Shown here one piece after another: positions 33,596-42,945 of a stretch of DNA of 64,000 nucleotides; the first letter of the stretch is position 1, and each line of letters opens with the position of its first letter. Below the pieces are notes generated by a model. It was not told the origin of the DNA. It ran no database searches and saw only the letters and a list, made by a program, of their open reading frames with translations. The position numbers were made by a program, and so were the translations under genes. The DNA is from Georgenia_A wangjunii (GTDB lineage Bacteria > Actinomycetota > Actinomycetes > Actinomycetales > Actinomycetaceae): NCBI RefSeq assembly GCF_036421915.1, contig NZ_JAZGOM010000002.1. One strand, given 5' to 3'.

Positions 33596-33949
33596 ATGCC
33601 AGTCGGTGACATCGCCGGGATCATCGCCGCGCTCGCCTTCGTCGCGCTCGTGGCGCTGCTCGCCGTCCCGCTCATCAAGCTCGGCCGCGTGCTGGACGAG
33701 GCGCGCACGTCGGTGCGCGAGCTCACGGCCCACACCCTCCCCGTCGTCGACGAGGCAGCGGCGACCATCGCGTCGAGCAACGCCCAGATCGCCAAGGTGG
33801 ACGCGGTGACGACGGCCGCGGCCGAGGTCTCGCAGAACGTCTCGGCCGTGACGACGCTCGTCTCCGCCACGATCGGGGCGCCCCTCATCAAGGTCGCGTC
33901 CTTCAGCTACGCCGTGCGCCGCCTGCTCAGCCCCGGCCGGGACGCCTGA
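33596..33949 (+). CDS. DUF948 domain-containing membrane protein
   Basis: The 117-residue protein has one N-terminal transmembrane helix (about 6-28, IAGIIAALAFVALVALLAVP) followed by a coiled-coil region (VLDEARTSVRELTAHTLPVVDEA), the DUF948 pattern. Its function is unknown. It is regularly found just upstream of alaS in actinobacteria. GGGAGAAGG lies upstream of the ATG. The next gene starts one base after its stop. Confidence 0.88.
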   Translation: MPVGDIAGIIAALAFVALVALLAVPLIKLGRVLDEARTSVRELTAHTLPVVDEAAATIASSNAQIAKVDAVTTAAAEVSQNVSAVTTLVSATIGAPLIKVASFSYAVRRLLSPGRDA

Positions 33950-33950
33950 C

Positions 33951-34361
33951 GTGCGGCGCACGACGATGCTCGCCCTCGGCGTCACCGTCCTCGGTGCGGC
34001 CGCGCTCGTCGCCCTCGCCGTCCCGGCGGCGGGCGGCGGCGTCGGCCGCGCCCTCTCCGGCGTGACGGCGGAGGCCCGGCGGCGCGTGGCCGCGTTCCGC
34101 ACGGATATGGCCGTGCGGGAGAGCGAGCTGCGCTCCGGGCTCCTGCCCTCCGAGCCCGACGTCGCCGCAGCCCGTGCCCACCGCGCCGCCTCCGCGGCGT
34201 CCCCGGACGTGGCGGCGCCGCAGGCCTGGCGGACGACGGGAGCCACCTCCCCCGCGGGTTCCGCGAGCGGCGCCACCAGCGCCGACGGCGTGCCGGCGTC
34301 CCCGGCAGACCGGTCCACCACCGCGTACCCCGCAGCGCCCCCGCCGACGACGCGGCCGTAG
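33951..34361 (+). CDS. Small membrane or secreted hypothetical protein
   Basis: The 136-residue protein has a hydrophobic N-terminus (about 5-27, MLALGVTVLGAAALVALAVP) that could be a membrane anchor or signal peptide. A short charged helix (EARRRVAAFRTDMAVRESELRSG) and a Ser/Thr/Ala/Pro-rich disordered tail follow. No family is recognised. Position and layout match small hypothetical proteins between DUF948 and alaS in relatives. The GTG at 33951 follows the previous stop by one base, so the genes are probably coupled. Confidence 0.7.
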   Translation: MRRTTMLALGVTVLGAAALVALAVPAAGGGVGRALSGVTAEARRRVAAFRTDMAVRESELRSGLLPSEPDVAAARAHRAASAASPDVAAPQAWRTTGATSPAGSASGATSADGVPASPADRSTTAYPAAPPPTTRP

Positions 34362-34438
34362 CCGCCGCAGCCGCACCGCCCACGCAGGCCCGCGCACGAC
34401 GCCCGGCCCGCACCGACACCACGATTGCCCGAGGACCC

Positions 34439-37132
34439 ATGCGCACCGCCGAGATCCGCAGCCGCTGGCTCGACTACTTCGCCGCCCGCGACCACACCGT
34501 CGTGCCGAGCGTCCCGCTCGTCTCGCCCGACCCGTCGATCCTCTTCACGATCGCCGGCATGGTGCCCTTCATCCCGTACATCGTCGGGACCCAGGAGGCG
34601 CCGTACGCGCGCGCGGTGAGCGTCCAGAAGTGCCTGCGGACGAACGACATCGAGGAGGTCGGGCGCACGACGCGCCACGGCACCTTCTTCCAGATGAACG
34701 GCAACTTCTCCTTCGGGGACTACTTCAAGGAGGGGGCCATCGACTACGCGTGGGAGCTCCTCACGTCCGCCCAGGCCGCAGGCGGCTACGGGCTCGACGG
34801 CGAGCGCCTGTGGGTGACGATCTGGGAGGAGGACGACGAGGCCGAGCGCGTCTGGCTGGACAAGATCGGCCTGCCCCGTGAGCACCTGCAGAAGCTCAAC
34901 CGCGCGGACAGCTTCTGGGACACCGGCCAGCCCGGCCCCGCCGGCCCCACGGCCGAGATCCACTACGACCGCGGCCCCGCCTACGGGCCGGACGGCGGCC
35001 CCGCCGTCGACACGAAGGGCGACCGGTTCCTCGAGATCTGGAACCTCGTCTTCGACCAGTACCTGCGCGGCGAGGGCACCGGCAAGGACTACCCCCTGCT
35101 GCGCGAGCTCGAGCACAAGTCGATCGACACCGGCCTCGGCCTCGAGCGGCTCGCGTTCCTGCTCCAGGGCAAGGAGAACATGTACGAGATCGACGAGGTC
35201 TTCCCCGTCATCTCGGCCGCCCAGGAGCTGAGCGGGCGCACGTACGGCGCGGCGCAGGGCGCGGACGAGGCGGACGTGCGCATGCGCGTCGTCGCGGACC
35301 ACGTGCGCTCCTCGCTCATGCTCATCGGCGACGGCGTGCGCCCGGCGAACGACGGCCGCGGCTACGTCCTGCGCCGTCTCATCCGCCGCGCGGTGCGCTC
35401 GATGCGTCTCCTCGGCGTCGACGAGCCGTCGCTGCCGATCCTCCTGCCGGTGTCCAAGGACGCGATGAAGGCGTCCTACCCGGAGATCGAGCGCGACTTC
35501 GCCACGATCTCCCAGGTCGCCTACGAGGAGGAGGAGGCCTTCCGCCGCACCCTCGCCGCCGGCACGACGATCCTCGACACCGCCGTCGCACGCGTCAAGG
35601 GCGGCGGAGCGGGCGCCGTCCTCGGCGGCAAGGAGGCGTTCGCGCTGCACGACACCTACGGCTTCCCCATCGACCTCACCCTCGAGATGGCCGCCGAGCA
35701 GGGCGTCGCCGTCGACGAGGCCGGTTTCCGCTCCCTCATGCGCGAGCAGCGCGAGCGCGCCCGGGCCGACGCGCTGGCGAAGAAGAGCGGGCACGTCGAC
35801 ACGACGCTGTACCGCGAGCTCCAGTCGCGCCTCGACGCCGAGGTGCAGTTCCTCGGGTACACCGACACGACCGCGGAGGCGCGCGTCGTCGGGCTGCTCG
35901 TCGACGGCGTCCCCGCACCGGCGGCGACGGCGCCGGCCGACGTCGAGGTCGTGCTCGACCGGACCCCGTTCTACGCGGAGGCCGGCGGGCAGCTGGCCGA
36001 CCAGGGCACCCTTTCCTTCTCCGGCGGTGCGATCGTCGACGTCGCGGACGTGCAGGCCCCGCTCAAGGGCATGCCCGTCCACCGGGGCCGGCTCACCGAG
36101 GGCACCCTCACGCTCGACGCCACGGGCGTCGCGGCGATCGACACCGACCGCCGCAAGGCGATCGCGCGCGCACACACCGCCACGCACATGGTCCACAAGG
36201 CCCTCCACGAGGCGCTCGGCGAGCAGGCGACACAGGCCGGCTCCGAGAACGCGCCCTCGCGGCTGCGGCTCGACTTCCGCCACGGCTCGTCCGTGCCCGC
36301 CAGCGCCCTCGGCGAGATCGAGCAGCGCGTCAACCACCAGCTCGCCGAGGACCTCGACGTCACGGACGAGATCATGGACATCGACGACGCCAAGGCCGCC
36401 GGCGCGATGGCGCTCTTCGGGGAGAAGTACGGCCGCCGTGTGCGCGTCGTCTCCATCGGCGGGGACTGGTCGAGGGAGCTGTGCGCGGGCACGCACGTGC
36501 CCCGGACGGGCAGTCTCGGCCTCGTCACCCTCCTCGGTGAGTCCTCGATCGGGTCCGGTGTCCGCCGCGTCGACGCGCTCGTCGGTGCTGGTGCCTACGG
36601 GTTCCAGGCCAGGGAGCACGCCCTCGTCGGCCAGGTGACCAGCCTCGTCGGCGGCCGCGCCGAGGAGCTCCCCGAGCGCATCGGCTCGCTCATGGCCAAG
36701 CTCAAGGCCGCGGAGAAGGAGCTCGCCGCCCTCCGCCAGTCCCAGATGCTCGCCCGTGCCGGTGAGGTCGCCGCTTCCGCCCAGGACGTCGGCGGCGTCC
36801 GGGTCGTCGCCCACGACGCCGGCGAGGTCGGCGCGGACGACCTGCGCACCCTCGTGCTCGACGTGCGCCAGCGGCTCGGGGACTCCGCCCCGGCGGTCGT
36901 CGCCGTCGGCGGCGTCGCGAAGGGACGGCCGGTCGTCGTCGTCGCGACGAACGCCCCGGCCCGTGAGGCGGGCGTGCGCGCCGGCGGGCTCGTACGCGCC
37001 GCCGCGCAGCGGCTCGGTGGCGGTGGCGGTGGCAAGGACGACCTCGCGCAGGGCGGCGGCACCGACGCGAGCGCGCTGGGGACGGCCCTCGCGGCCCTGC
37101 CGCAGGACGTCGCCGGAGCGGTCGGCGCATGA
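34439..37132 (+). CDS. alaS: Alanine-tRNA ligase
   Basis: The 897-residue class II enzyme has the N-terminal RSRWLDYFAARDHTVVPS and VQKCLRTNDIEEVGRT segments. The editing domain carries the HTATHMVHKALHE zinc motif and the distal ligands in ELCAGTHVPRTG. The C-terminal DHHA1 domain ends in a Gly-rich GGGGGGKDDLAQGGG motif. It both charges tRNA-Ala and clears Ser and Gly mischarging. It shares ATGA with ruvX. Confidence 0.97.
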   Translation: MRTAEIRSRWLDYFAARDHTVVPSVPLVSPDPSILFTIAGMVPFIPYIVGTQEAPYARAVSVQKCLRTNDIEEVGRTTRHGTFFQMNGNFSFGDYFKEGAIDYAWELLTSAQAAGGYGLDGERLWVTIWEEDDEAERVWLDKIGLPREHLQKLNRADSFWDTGQPGPAGPTAEIHYDRGPAYGPDGGPAVDTKGDRFLEIWNLVFDQYLRGEGTGKDYPLLRELEHKSIDTGLGLERLAFLLQGKENMYEIDEVFPVISAAQELSGRTYGAAQGADEADVRMRVVADHVRSSLMLIGDGVRPANDGRGYVLRRLIRRAVRSMRLLGVDEPSLPILLPVSKDAMKASYPEIERDFATISQVAYEEEEAFRRTLAAGTTILDTAVARVKGGGAGAVLGGKEAFALHDTYGFPIDLTLEMAAEQGVAVDEAGFRSLMREQRERARADALAKKSGHVDTTLYRELQSRLDAEVQFLGYTDTTAEARVVGLLVDGVPAPAATAPADVEVVLDRTPFYAEAGGQLADQGTLSFSGGAIVDVADVQAPLKGMPVHRGRLTEGTLTLDATGVAAIDTDRRKAIARAHTATHMVHKALHEALGEQATQAGSENAPSRLRLDFRHGSSVPASALGEIEQRVNHQLAEDLDVTDEIMDIDDAKAAGAMALFGEKYGRRVRVVSIGGDWSRELCAGTHVPRTGSLGLVTLLGESSIGSGVRRVDALVGAGAYGFQAREHALVGQVTSLVGGRAEELPERIGSLMAKLKAAEKELAALRQSQMLARAGEVAASAQDVGGVRVVAHDAGEVGADDLRTLVLDVRQRLGDSAPAVVAVGGVAKGRPVVVVATNAPAREAGVRAGGLVRAAAQRLGGGGGGKDDLAQGGGTDASALGTALAALPQDVAGAVGA

Positions 37133-37626
37133 CGGTGCGCCCAGGCGTCCGTCTCGGGATCGACGTAGGGGCGGTGCGCGTGGGCGTCGCACGCTCGGAC
37201 CCGTCGGGGTTCCTCGCGACGCCGGTGGAGACGCTCGCCCGCGAGCGGAACCGCCACGACGTCACCCGCATCGCCGAGATCGCGGCCGAGCTCGAGGCGG
37301 TCGAGATCGTCGTCGGGCTTCCCCGGCACATGTCGGGAACCGAGGGGGCGGCGGCGGAGGCCGCCCGTGAGTACGCTGGGCGGGTTGCGCGGGCCTGCCG
37401 GCCACTGCCGGTGCGGCTGGTCGACGAACGGCTGACGACTGTCAGTGCCCACGATGCCCTGCGGACGGCGGGTCGCCCCGGGCGCCGCCACCGCAGCGTC
37501 GTGGACCAGGTCGCCGCCGTCCTCATCCTGCAGTCCGCGCTGGACGCCGAGCGAGGATCCGGGCAGGTGCCGGGGGAGCTGGTGGCGGTGCCTGACGAGA
37601 GCGAGAAGAAGGAGACCGGTCAGTGA
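37129..37626 (+). CDS. ruvX: Holliday junction resolvase-like protein RuvX (YqgF)
   Basis: The 165-residue RNase H-fold protein has LGIDVGAVRVGVARSDP (first Asp), IVVGLPRHMSG, VDERLTTVSA (Glu) and VDQVAAVLILQSAL (last Asp). Family members take part in 16S rRNA 3'-end processing and possibly junction resolution. It is coupled to alaS upstream and mltG downstream by four-base overlaps. Confidence 0.93.
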   Translation: MTVRPGVRLGIDVGAVRVGVARSDPSGFLATPVETLARERNRHDVTRIAEIAAELEAVEIVVGLPRHMSGTEGAAAEAAREYAGRVARACRPLPVRLVDERLTTVSAHDALRTAGRPGRRHRSVVDQVAAVLILQSALDAERGSGQVPGELVAVPDESEKKETGQ

Positions 37627-38792
37627 GCGACCTGTTCGACCAGAGCCTGGCCGCGCCCGCCGCCCCGCCGCCCTCCGAGAGCCAGCGGCGCGCGGAGCGC
37701 CGAGAGCGAGCGCAACGGCGCAAGCAGCGCCGTCGTCGCACGATCATCGCGGTCGTGCTCAGCGTCGTCCTCGTCGCGGCCGTCGCCGTCGGTGCCTTCG
37801 TCGTGCTCCGCCCGCTCCTCACCGAGCGGCCCGCCCCGGAGGCGAGCGACTTCCCGGGGCCGGGCTCGGGCAGCGTCGAGGTGGTCATCGAGCAGGGGGC
37901 CTCCGGCGCCGCGATCGGTGAGACCCTCACCGAGGCAGGCGTCGTCGCGAGCCCCAGCGCCTTCGTCTCCGCGTTCAACGCCAACGCCAACGCCCCGGGC
38001 ATCCAGCCGGGGACGTACGTCCTCATGTCGGAGATGAGGGCGGAGGACGCCGTCGCCGCGCTCCTCGACCCCGCGAACAAGTCCGAGCTGACCGTGACTG
38101 TCCCCGAGGGCTGGCGGGCGTCCCAGATCTACGAGCGTGTCGCCTCCATCGCGCAGATACCGCTCGAGGAGGTCCAGGCGGCCGCCGCGGACGTCGAGGC
38201 CCTCGGCCTGCCGGCCGAGGCCGGCGGCAACCCCGAGGGCTGGTTCGCCGCGGCGACCTACTCGTTCCAGCCGACGGCGGACGCGACGACGATCCTCGCG
38301 GCGATGGTCGACCAGACGGTCGCCACGCTTGACCGGCTCGAGGTCCCCGCCGAGGACCGCCAGGATGTCCTCACGAAGGCGTCGATCGTCGAGCACGAGG
38401 TGTTCCTCGCCGAGGACTACGGCCGCGTGGCCCGCGTCATCGAGAACCGGCTGACGGACACGGAGCAGGTCAACGGCCGGCTCCAGATGGACTCCACGGT
38501 CCTCTACGGGGTGGGCAAGGCCGGCGGTATCCCCACCCGCTCCGACCTCGACGACGACAACCCGTACAACACCTACCTCAACCCCGGCCTGCCCCCGACG
38601 CCGATCGGCGCCCCGGGTGCCGCCGCCGTCGAGGCCGTGCTCAGCCCGCCCGAGGGTGACTGGCTGTACTTCGTCACCGTCAACCTCGACACCGGCGAGA
38701 CGCTCTTCACCGGCGACTACGAGCAGCACCAGGCGAACCGCGCCGCACTGAACGCGTGGCTCGAGGAGAACCCGCTCAACGAGGAGGAGTAG
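37623..38792 (+). CDS. mltG: Endolytic murein transglycosylase MltG
   Basis: MltG cuts nascent peptidoglycan strands and helps set glycan length. The 389-residue protein has a basic cytoplasmic N-terminus, a single transmembrane helix (about 40-62) and a LysM-like region. The YceG catalytic domain holds the active-site glutamate in ASIVEHE (Glu258) and the conserved RLQMDSTVLYGVG, YNTYLNPGLPPTPIGAPG and YFVTVNLDTGETLFT stretches. The GTG at 37623 overlaps the ruvX stop. Confidence 0.95.
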   Translation: MSDLFDQSLAAPAAPPPSESQRRAERRERAQRRKQRRRRTIIAVVLSVVLVAAVAVGAFVVLRPLLTERPAPEASDFPGPGSGSVEVVIEQGASGAAIGETLTEAGVVASPSAFVSAFNANANAPGIQPGTYVLMSEMRAEDAVAALLDPANKSELTVTVPEGWRASQIYERVASIAQIPLEEVQAAAADVEALGLPAEAGGNPEGWFAAATYSFQPTADATTILAAMVDQTVATLDRLEVPAEDRQDVLTKASIVEHEVFLAEDYGRVARVIENRLTDTEQVNGRLQMDSTVLYGVGKAGGIPTRSDLDDDNPYNTYLNPGLPPTPIGAPGAAAVEAVLSPPEGDWLYFVTVNLDTGETLFTGDYEQHQANRAALNAWLEENPLNEEE

Positions 38793-38797
38793 CGGCC

Positions 38798-39721
38798 GTG
38801 GCGCTGCCGACCTACGACGTCGTCCCCGCCGGCGCCCTCCCCCCGGGGGCCCGGCGGGCGGCCGTCCTCGGCCGCCCGGTCGCGCACTCCCTGTCGCCGG
38901 TCCTCCACCGCGCCGCCTACGCCGAGCTCGGGCTCGAGTGGGTCTACGGGCGCGCCGACACGGGCGAGGAGGACCTGCCGGCCGTCGTCGCCGCCCTCGA
39001 CGGGCAGTGGGGCGGGCTCTCGCTGACGATGCCGCTCAAGCAGGCCGTCATGCGGCTGCTCGACGTCGTCGACCCGCTCGCCGAGGTGGTCGGCGCCGTC
39101 AACACCGTCCTCGTCCAGCCGGGCGCGCGCGGCGGGCGGCCGGTCCTCGTCGGGGCGAACACCGACGTGCACGGCATCGTGGCGGCGCTGCGCGAGGTGG
39201 CGCCCGAGGGGTGGGCGCCCCGGCGCGCCGTCGTCGTCGGCGCGGGGGCGACGGCGTCCTCGACCCTCGCCGCGCTCGGGGAGCTCGGCCTCACCCGGCC
39301 GGTGCTCCTCGCCCGTTCCCTCGCCCGGGCCGGCGGGACCCTCGCCGCCGCCCACCGGATGGGCGTGAGCGCGACCGTCGTGCCGTGGGCGAGCCCGCGC
39401 GCCGCCGTCGACGCGATCGCCGGGGCGGACGTCGTCGTCTCGACCGTCCCCGCCGGCGCCGCGGACGACGTCGGCGAGGAGCTGCGCGGCGCCGGCGTGA
39501 GCACCGCCGGCGCGGTCCTGCTCGACGTCGCCTACGACCCCTGGCCGAGCCCGCTCGCGCGCGCCTGGGAGGCGGACGGGGGCACGGTCGCGCCAGGGTG
39601 GGGGATGCTCCTCCACCAGGCCGCCGAGCAGGTGCGCCTCATGACGGGTCGCGTGGCGCCGGTCGAGGCGATGCGGACGGCGCTCGTCGCCGCGCTCGCC
39701 GCCCCGCGCGCCGCCGGGTAG
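38798..39721 (+). CDS. aroE: Shikimate dehydrogenase
   Basis: AroE reduces 3-dehydroshikimate to shikimate with NADPH. The 307-residue protein has GRPVAHSLSPVLHRAAY (substrate loop), the catalytic Lys81 in MPLKQAV and Asp123 in ANTDVHG. The nucleotide-binding VVVGAGATASSTLAAL and the final GWGMLLHQAAEQ are also present. The GTG at 38798 lies five bases after mltG and gives the best N-terminus; longer starts would overlap mltG. Confidence 0.95.
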   Translation: MALPTYDVVPAGALPPGARRAAVLGRPVAHSLSPVLHRAAYAELGLEWVYGRADTGEEDLPAVVAALDGQWGGLSLTMPLKQAVMRLLDVVDPLAEVVGAVNTVLVQPGARGGRPVLVGANTDVHGIVAALREVAPEGWAPRRAVVVGAGATASSTLAALGELGLTRPVLLARSLARAGGTLAAAHRMGVSATVVPWASPRAAVDAIAGADVVVSTVPAGAADDVGEELRGAGVSTAGAVLLDVAYDPWPSPLARAWEADGGTVAPGWGMLLHQAAEQVRLMTGRVAPVEAMRTALVAALAAPRAAG

Positions 39722-39779
39722 GTGGGCGCTCCCCGGACGGCGCGGCCCGCGCCGGGGCAGGCGTGGCAGGATGCCAGCC

Positions 39780-40997
39780 ATGCTCAGGTGGTTGACAGCA
39801 GGGGAGTCGCACGGACCCGCACTCGTCGGGGTCGTCGAAGGGGTGCCGGCCGGCGTCGCGCTGACGACCGACGACGTCCGCGAGGTCCTCGCCCGCCGAC
39901 GGCTCGGCTACGGCCGCGGCGCGCGGATGAAGTTCGAGCAGGACGAGGTGCGCCTCCTCAGCGGCGTGCGCCACGGGCGCACCCAGGGTGGCCCGATCGC
40001 CATCGAGATCGGCAACACCGAGTGGCCCAAGTGGCAGACCGTCATGGCGGCGGACCCGGTGCCCGAGGAGTCCCTCGAGGTCGACGCCGGCACGGGCGAC
40101 GTCCGCGAGACGGCGCGGAACAAGCCGCTCACCCGGCCCCGTCCCGGGCACGCCGACCTCGTCGGCATGCAGAAGTACGCCCTCGCCGAGGCGCGCCCGG
40201 TTCTCGAGCGGGCGAGCGCGCGCGAGACCGCCACCCGCGTCGCCCTCGGCTCGGTGGCCGCCGCCATCCTCGAGCAGGTCGCCGGCGTCCGCCTCGTCTC
40301 GCACGTCGTCGCCGTCGGCCCCGTCCAGGTGCCGGACGACGCGCCGCTGCCCAACCCCGACGACGTCGCGGCCCTCGACGCCGACCCGATCCGCTGCTTC
40401 GACCCGGTGTCGTCCGCGGCCATGGTCGCCGAGATCGACGCGTGCCAGAAGGCGGGCGACACCCTCGGCGGTGTCGTCGAGGTCCTCGCCTACGGCCTGC
40501 CGCCCGGGCTCGGCTCCTACGTCCACGGCGACCGCAAGCTCGACTCGCGCCTCGCCGGGGCGCTCATGGGGATCCAGGCCATCAAGGGAGTCGAGCTCGG
40601 CGACGGGTTCCGCACGGCCGCGCGCCGCGGTTCCGTCGCCCACGACGAGATCTCCCGCGCCGACGACGGCCGCATCCGCCGTGAGACCAACCGCGCGGGG
40701 GGTGTCGAGGGCGGGATGAGCAACGGCGAGGTCCTGCGCGTGCGCGCCGCCCTCAAGCCCATCTCGACCGTGCCGCGCGCCCTGCGGACGATCGACGTGA
40801 CGACGGGCGAGGCTGCCACGGCGATCCACCAGCGCTCGGACGTGTGCGCCGTCGCGCCGGCCGCCGTCGTCGCCGAGGCGATGGTCGCCCTCGTCCTCGC
40901 CGAGGCGCTGCTGGAGAAGGTGGGCGGGGACTCCCTCACCGAGAGCGCGCGGAACCTGCGCGGCTACCTCGAGTCCATCCCGGAGCTCATGCGCTGA
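39780..40997 (+). CDS. aroC: Chorismate synthase
   Basis: AroC converts EPSP to chorismate with reduced FMN. The 405-residue protein carries the three family signatures: GESHGPALVGVVEGVPAG, the RLGYGRGARMKFEQDEV region with RPRPGHADLVGMQKY, and RETNRAGGVEGGMSNGE. The ATG at 39780 was preferred to 39771 because family members begin MLRWLTAGESHG. CAGGAT then lies seven bases upstream, which also suits a near-leaderless start. Confidence 0.96.
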   Translation: MLRWLTAGESHGPALVGVVEGVPAGVALTTDDVREVLARRRLGYGRGARMKFEQDEVRLLSGVRHGRTQGGPIAIEIGNTEWPKWQTVMAADPVPEESLEVDAGTGDVRETARNKPLTRPRPGHADLVGMQKYALAEARPVLERASARETATRVALGSVAAAILEQVAGVRLVSHVVAVGPVQVPDDAPLPNPDDVAALDADPIRCFDPVSSAAMVAEIDACQKAGDTLGGVVEVLAYGLPPGLGSYVHGDRKLDSRLAGALMGIQAIKGVELGDGFRTAARRGSVAHDEISRADDGRIRRETNRAGGVEGGMSNGEVLRVRAALKPISTVPRALRTIDVTTGEAATAIHQRSDVCAVAPAAVVAEAMVALVLAEALLEKVGGDSLTESARNLRGYLESIPELMR

Positions 40998-41112
40998 CGC
41001 TCCTCGCCGAGCCTTCCCCCGCTTGTCCGTCCCTGGCCCGTGGGCGACGGTGACCGCGCCCCGTCGGGCGTCCGCGGCTGGCCCGCGCGCACGTGGGCGC
41101 ACCGAGGGCTCA

Positions 41113-41133
41113 GCGCGGACGGCGCGTCCGCGC
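41113..41133 (+). terminator. Hairpin between aroC and aroK
   Basis: Perfect 9-base arms (41113-41121 GCGCGGACG and 41125-41133 CGTCCGCGC) surround a 3-base loop, 116 bases after the aroC stop. It may terminate aroC transcripts just before the predicted aroK promoter. Confidence 0.5.
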
Positions 41134-41148
41134 GGTGCGCCGGCTCGA

Positions 41149-41160
41149 TACCCTCGACGC
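41149..41160 (+). promoter_or_regulatory. Leaderless-type -10 of aroK
   Basis: TACCCT at 41149-41154 is followed by six bases and the GTG at 41161. This supports that GTG as the true start even though it adds a low-complexity N-terminus. Confidence 0.5.
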
Positions 41161-41811
41161 GTGCAGAACTCACCCCGCCCCGAGCCTCAGGCCTCCGCAG
41201 CCGCCGGCGGCGCGCCGCCGGCCACCACGCCTGCCGGCACCGTGCCGGCTACCCCGGCGCCGGGCGCCCCCGCGGTCGGCGCCCCGTCGTCGAGCCGGGT
41301 CCGGCTCGTCCTCATCGGTCCCCCCGGCGCCGGCAAGAGCACGGTGGGGCGTCTCGCCGCCCGGGCCCTCGGCGTAGGCCTGCTCGACACGGACGAAGAG
41401 GTCGAGCGCACCGCCGGCCGAACGATCAGCGAGATCTTCATCGACTCCGGCGAGGACACCTTTCGCGCCCTCGAGCACGAGGCCGTCGCCCGGGCGCTCG
41501 CCGAGCACGACGGGGTGCTCGCGCTCGGGGGCGGAGCCGTGCTCCATCCGGGCACGCAGGCGGCGCTCGCCGGGATGCCGGTCGTCTTCCTCGACGTCTC
41601 GATGGCGAAGGCGCTCAAGCGCGTCGGCCTCGCGGGTGCCCGGCCCCTCCTCGTCGACAGCCCGCGTGCGCGGTGGAAGGCGCTCATGGACGCCCGGCGG
41701 GGGACGTACGAGCGCGTCGCGACCGCGGTCGTCAGCACCGACGGCCTCCGGCCGGAGGAGGTCGCCCGGGCCGCCCTCGCCGCGGTCGAGGCGGAGGGGG
41801 CGCCGTCGTGA
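41161..41811 (+). CDS. aroK: Shikimate kinase
   Basis: AroK phosphorylates shikimate at the 3-OH. From the GTG at 41161 the protein is 216 residues: about 46 residues of Ala/Pro/Gly/Thr-rich extension, then the kinase core. The core has the P-loop GPPGAGKS (53-60), LLDTDEEVERTAGRTISEIF (shikimate-binding Asp) and GGGAVLHPG. The core alone (about 170 residues) is the usual family length. The overlap with aroB (GTGA) indicates coupling. Confidence 0.93.
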   Translation: MQNSPRPEPQASAAAGGAPPATTPAGTVPATPAPGAPAVGAPSSSRVRLVLIGPPGAGKSTVGRLAARALGVGLLDTDEEVERTAGRTISEIFIDSGEDTFRALEHEAVARALAEHDGVLALGGGAVLHPGTQAALAGMPVVFLDVSMAKALKRVGLAGARPLLVDSPRARWKALMDARRGTYERVATAVVSTDGLRPEEVARAALAAVEAEGAPS

Positions 41812-42887
41812 CCGCGACGCGCATCGAGGTCCGCGCCGAGCACACGTACGACGTCGTCATCGGCCGCGGCCTCGCCCACGAGGTCGCCGCCCTCGTCGGC
41901 GCGGCCGCCCGCCGCGTCCTGCTCGTCCACCCCGCGACGCTGACCGGGCGTGCCGACCGGCTCGAGGCGGAGCTCACCGCGGGTGGCCACGCGGTCCACC
42001 GCGCCGAGGTCCCGGACGCCGAGCGGGCGAAGACCATCGACGTCGCAGCGCGGTGCTGGAGCCAGCTCGGGCAGGCGGCCTTCACCCGGCAGGACGTCGT
42101 CGTCGGCCTCGGGGGAGGGGCGACGACGGACCTCGCCGGGTTCGTCGCAGCCACGTGGCTGCGCGGCGTGCCCGTCGTCCAGGTGCCGACGACGCTGCTC
42201 GGGATGGTCGACGCCGCCGTCGGGGGCAAGACCGGCATCAACACGGCCGAGGGCAAGAACCTCGTCGGGGCCTTCCACTCGCCCCTCGGCGTCGTGTGCG
42301 ACCTCGAGACCCTCGAGACACTCCCACCCGCCGACCACGCGGCCGGCCTCGCGGAGGTCGTCAAGGCTGGGTTCATCGCGGACCAGCGCATCCTCACGCT
42401 CGTCGAGGCCGACGGGGGAGCGGCCGCCCGTGACCCGCGCTCGGACGTCCTGCGCGAGCTCGTCGAGCGGGCCGTCGCCGTCAAGGCCGAGGTCGTCTCG
42501 GCGGACCTGCGCGAGGCGGGGCGGCGGGAGTTCCTCAACTACGGCCACACCCTCGCCCACGCGATCGAGCTCGCCGAGACGTTCACGTGGCGCCACGGGG
42601 AGGCGGTCGCCGTCGGGATGGTCTTCGCCGCCGAGCTCGCGCTGGCGGCCGGGCGGCTCTCCTCCGACGACGTCGCCCGCCACCGCGCCATCCTCACCTC
42701 GCTCGGCCTGCCGGTGACCTACCGCGGGGACCGTTGGCCGGAGCTGCTCGAGGCCATGGGCCGGGACAAGAAGTCGCGCGGGAGCATGCTGCGCTTCGTC
42801 GTCCTCGACGGCATCGGCAGCCCGGGGCGGCTCGCAGACCCCGCGCCAGAGCTGCTCGCGGCCGCGTACGAGCGGGTCTGCGCCTAG
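41808..42887 (+). CDS. aroB: 3-dehydroquinate synthase
   Basis: AroB cyclises DAHP to 3-dehydroquinate using NAD and a divalent metal. The 359-residue protein has VVGLGGGATTDLAGFVAATW, VPTTLLGMVDAAVGGKTGIN, LAEVVKAGF (metal Glu), LNYGHTLAHAIE and RHGEAVAVGM (metal His residues). It completes the aroE-aroC-aroK-aroB cluster. efp, its usual downstream neighbour, lies 3.7 kb away here. Confidence 0.96.
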   Translation: MTATRIEVRAEHTYDVVIGRGLAHEVAALVGAAARRVLLVHPATLTGRADRLEAELTAGGHAVHRAEVPDAERAKTIDVAARCWSQLGQAAFTRQDVVVGLGGGATTDLAGFVAATWLRGVPVVQVPTTLLGMVDAAVGGKTGINTAEGKNLVGAFHSPLGVVCDLETLETLPPADHAAGLAEVVKAGFIADQRILTLVEADGGAAARDPRSDVLRELVERAVAVKAEVVSADLREAGRREFLNYGHTLAHAIELAETFTWRHGEAVAVGMVFAAELALAAGRLSSDDVARHRAILTSLGLPVTYRGDRWPELLEAMGRDKKSRGSMLRFVVLDGIGSPGRLADPAPELLAAAYERVCA

Positions 42888-42905
42888 GTCGTGGCGCGCC
42901 ACCGG

Positions 42906-42934
42906 ATGACACCCGGCCCGCACCTCGCTACTGT
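42906..42934 (+). promoter_or_regulatory. Promoter of the NSS transporter operon
   Basis: ATGACA (42906-42911, five of six matches to TTGACA) is separated by 17 bases from TACTGT (42929-42934, TANNNT). This is among the best-formed promoters in the window. The start would be near 42941. Confidence 0.6.
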
Positions 42935-42945
42935 GCGGCGAACCT

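Noticed and set aside
33572..37192. Antisense open frame of 1206 codons opposite the DUF948 gene and alaS
   Set aside because: It is opposite clearly conserved genes, has low-complexity composition and no plausible start signals.
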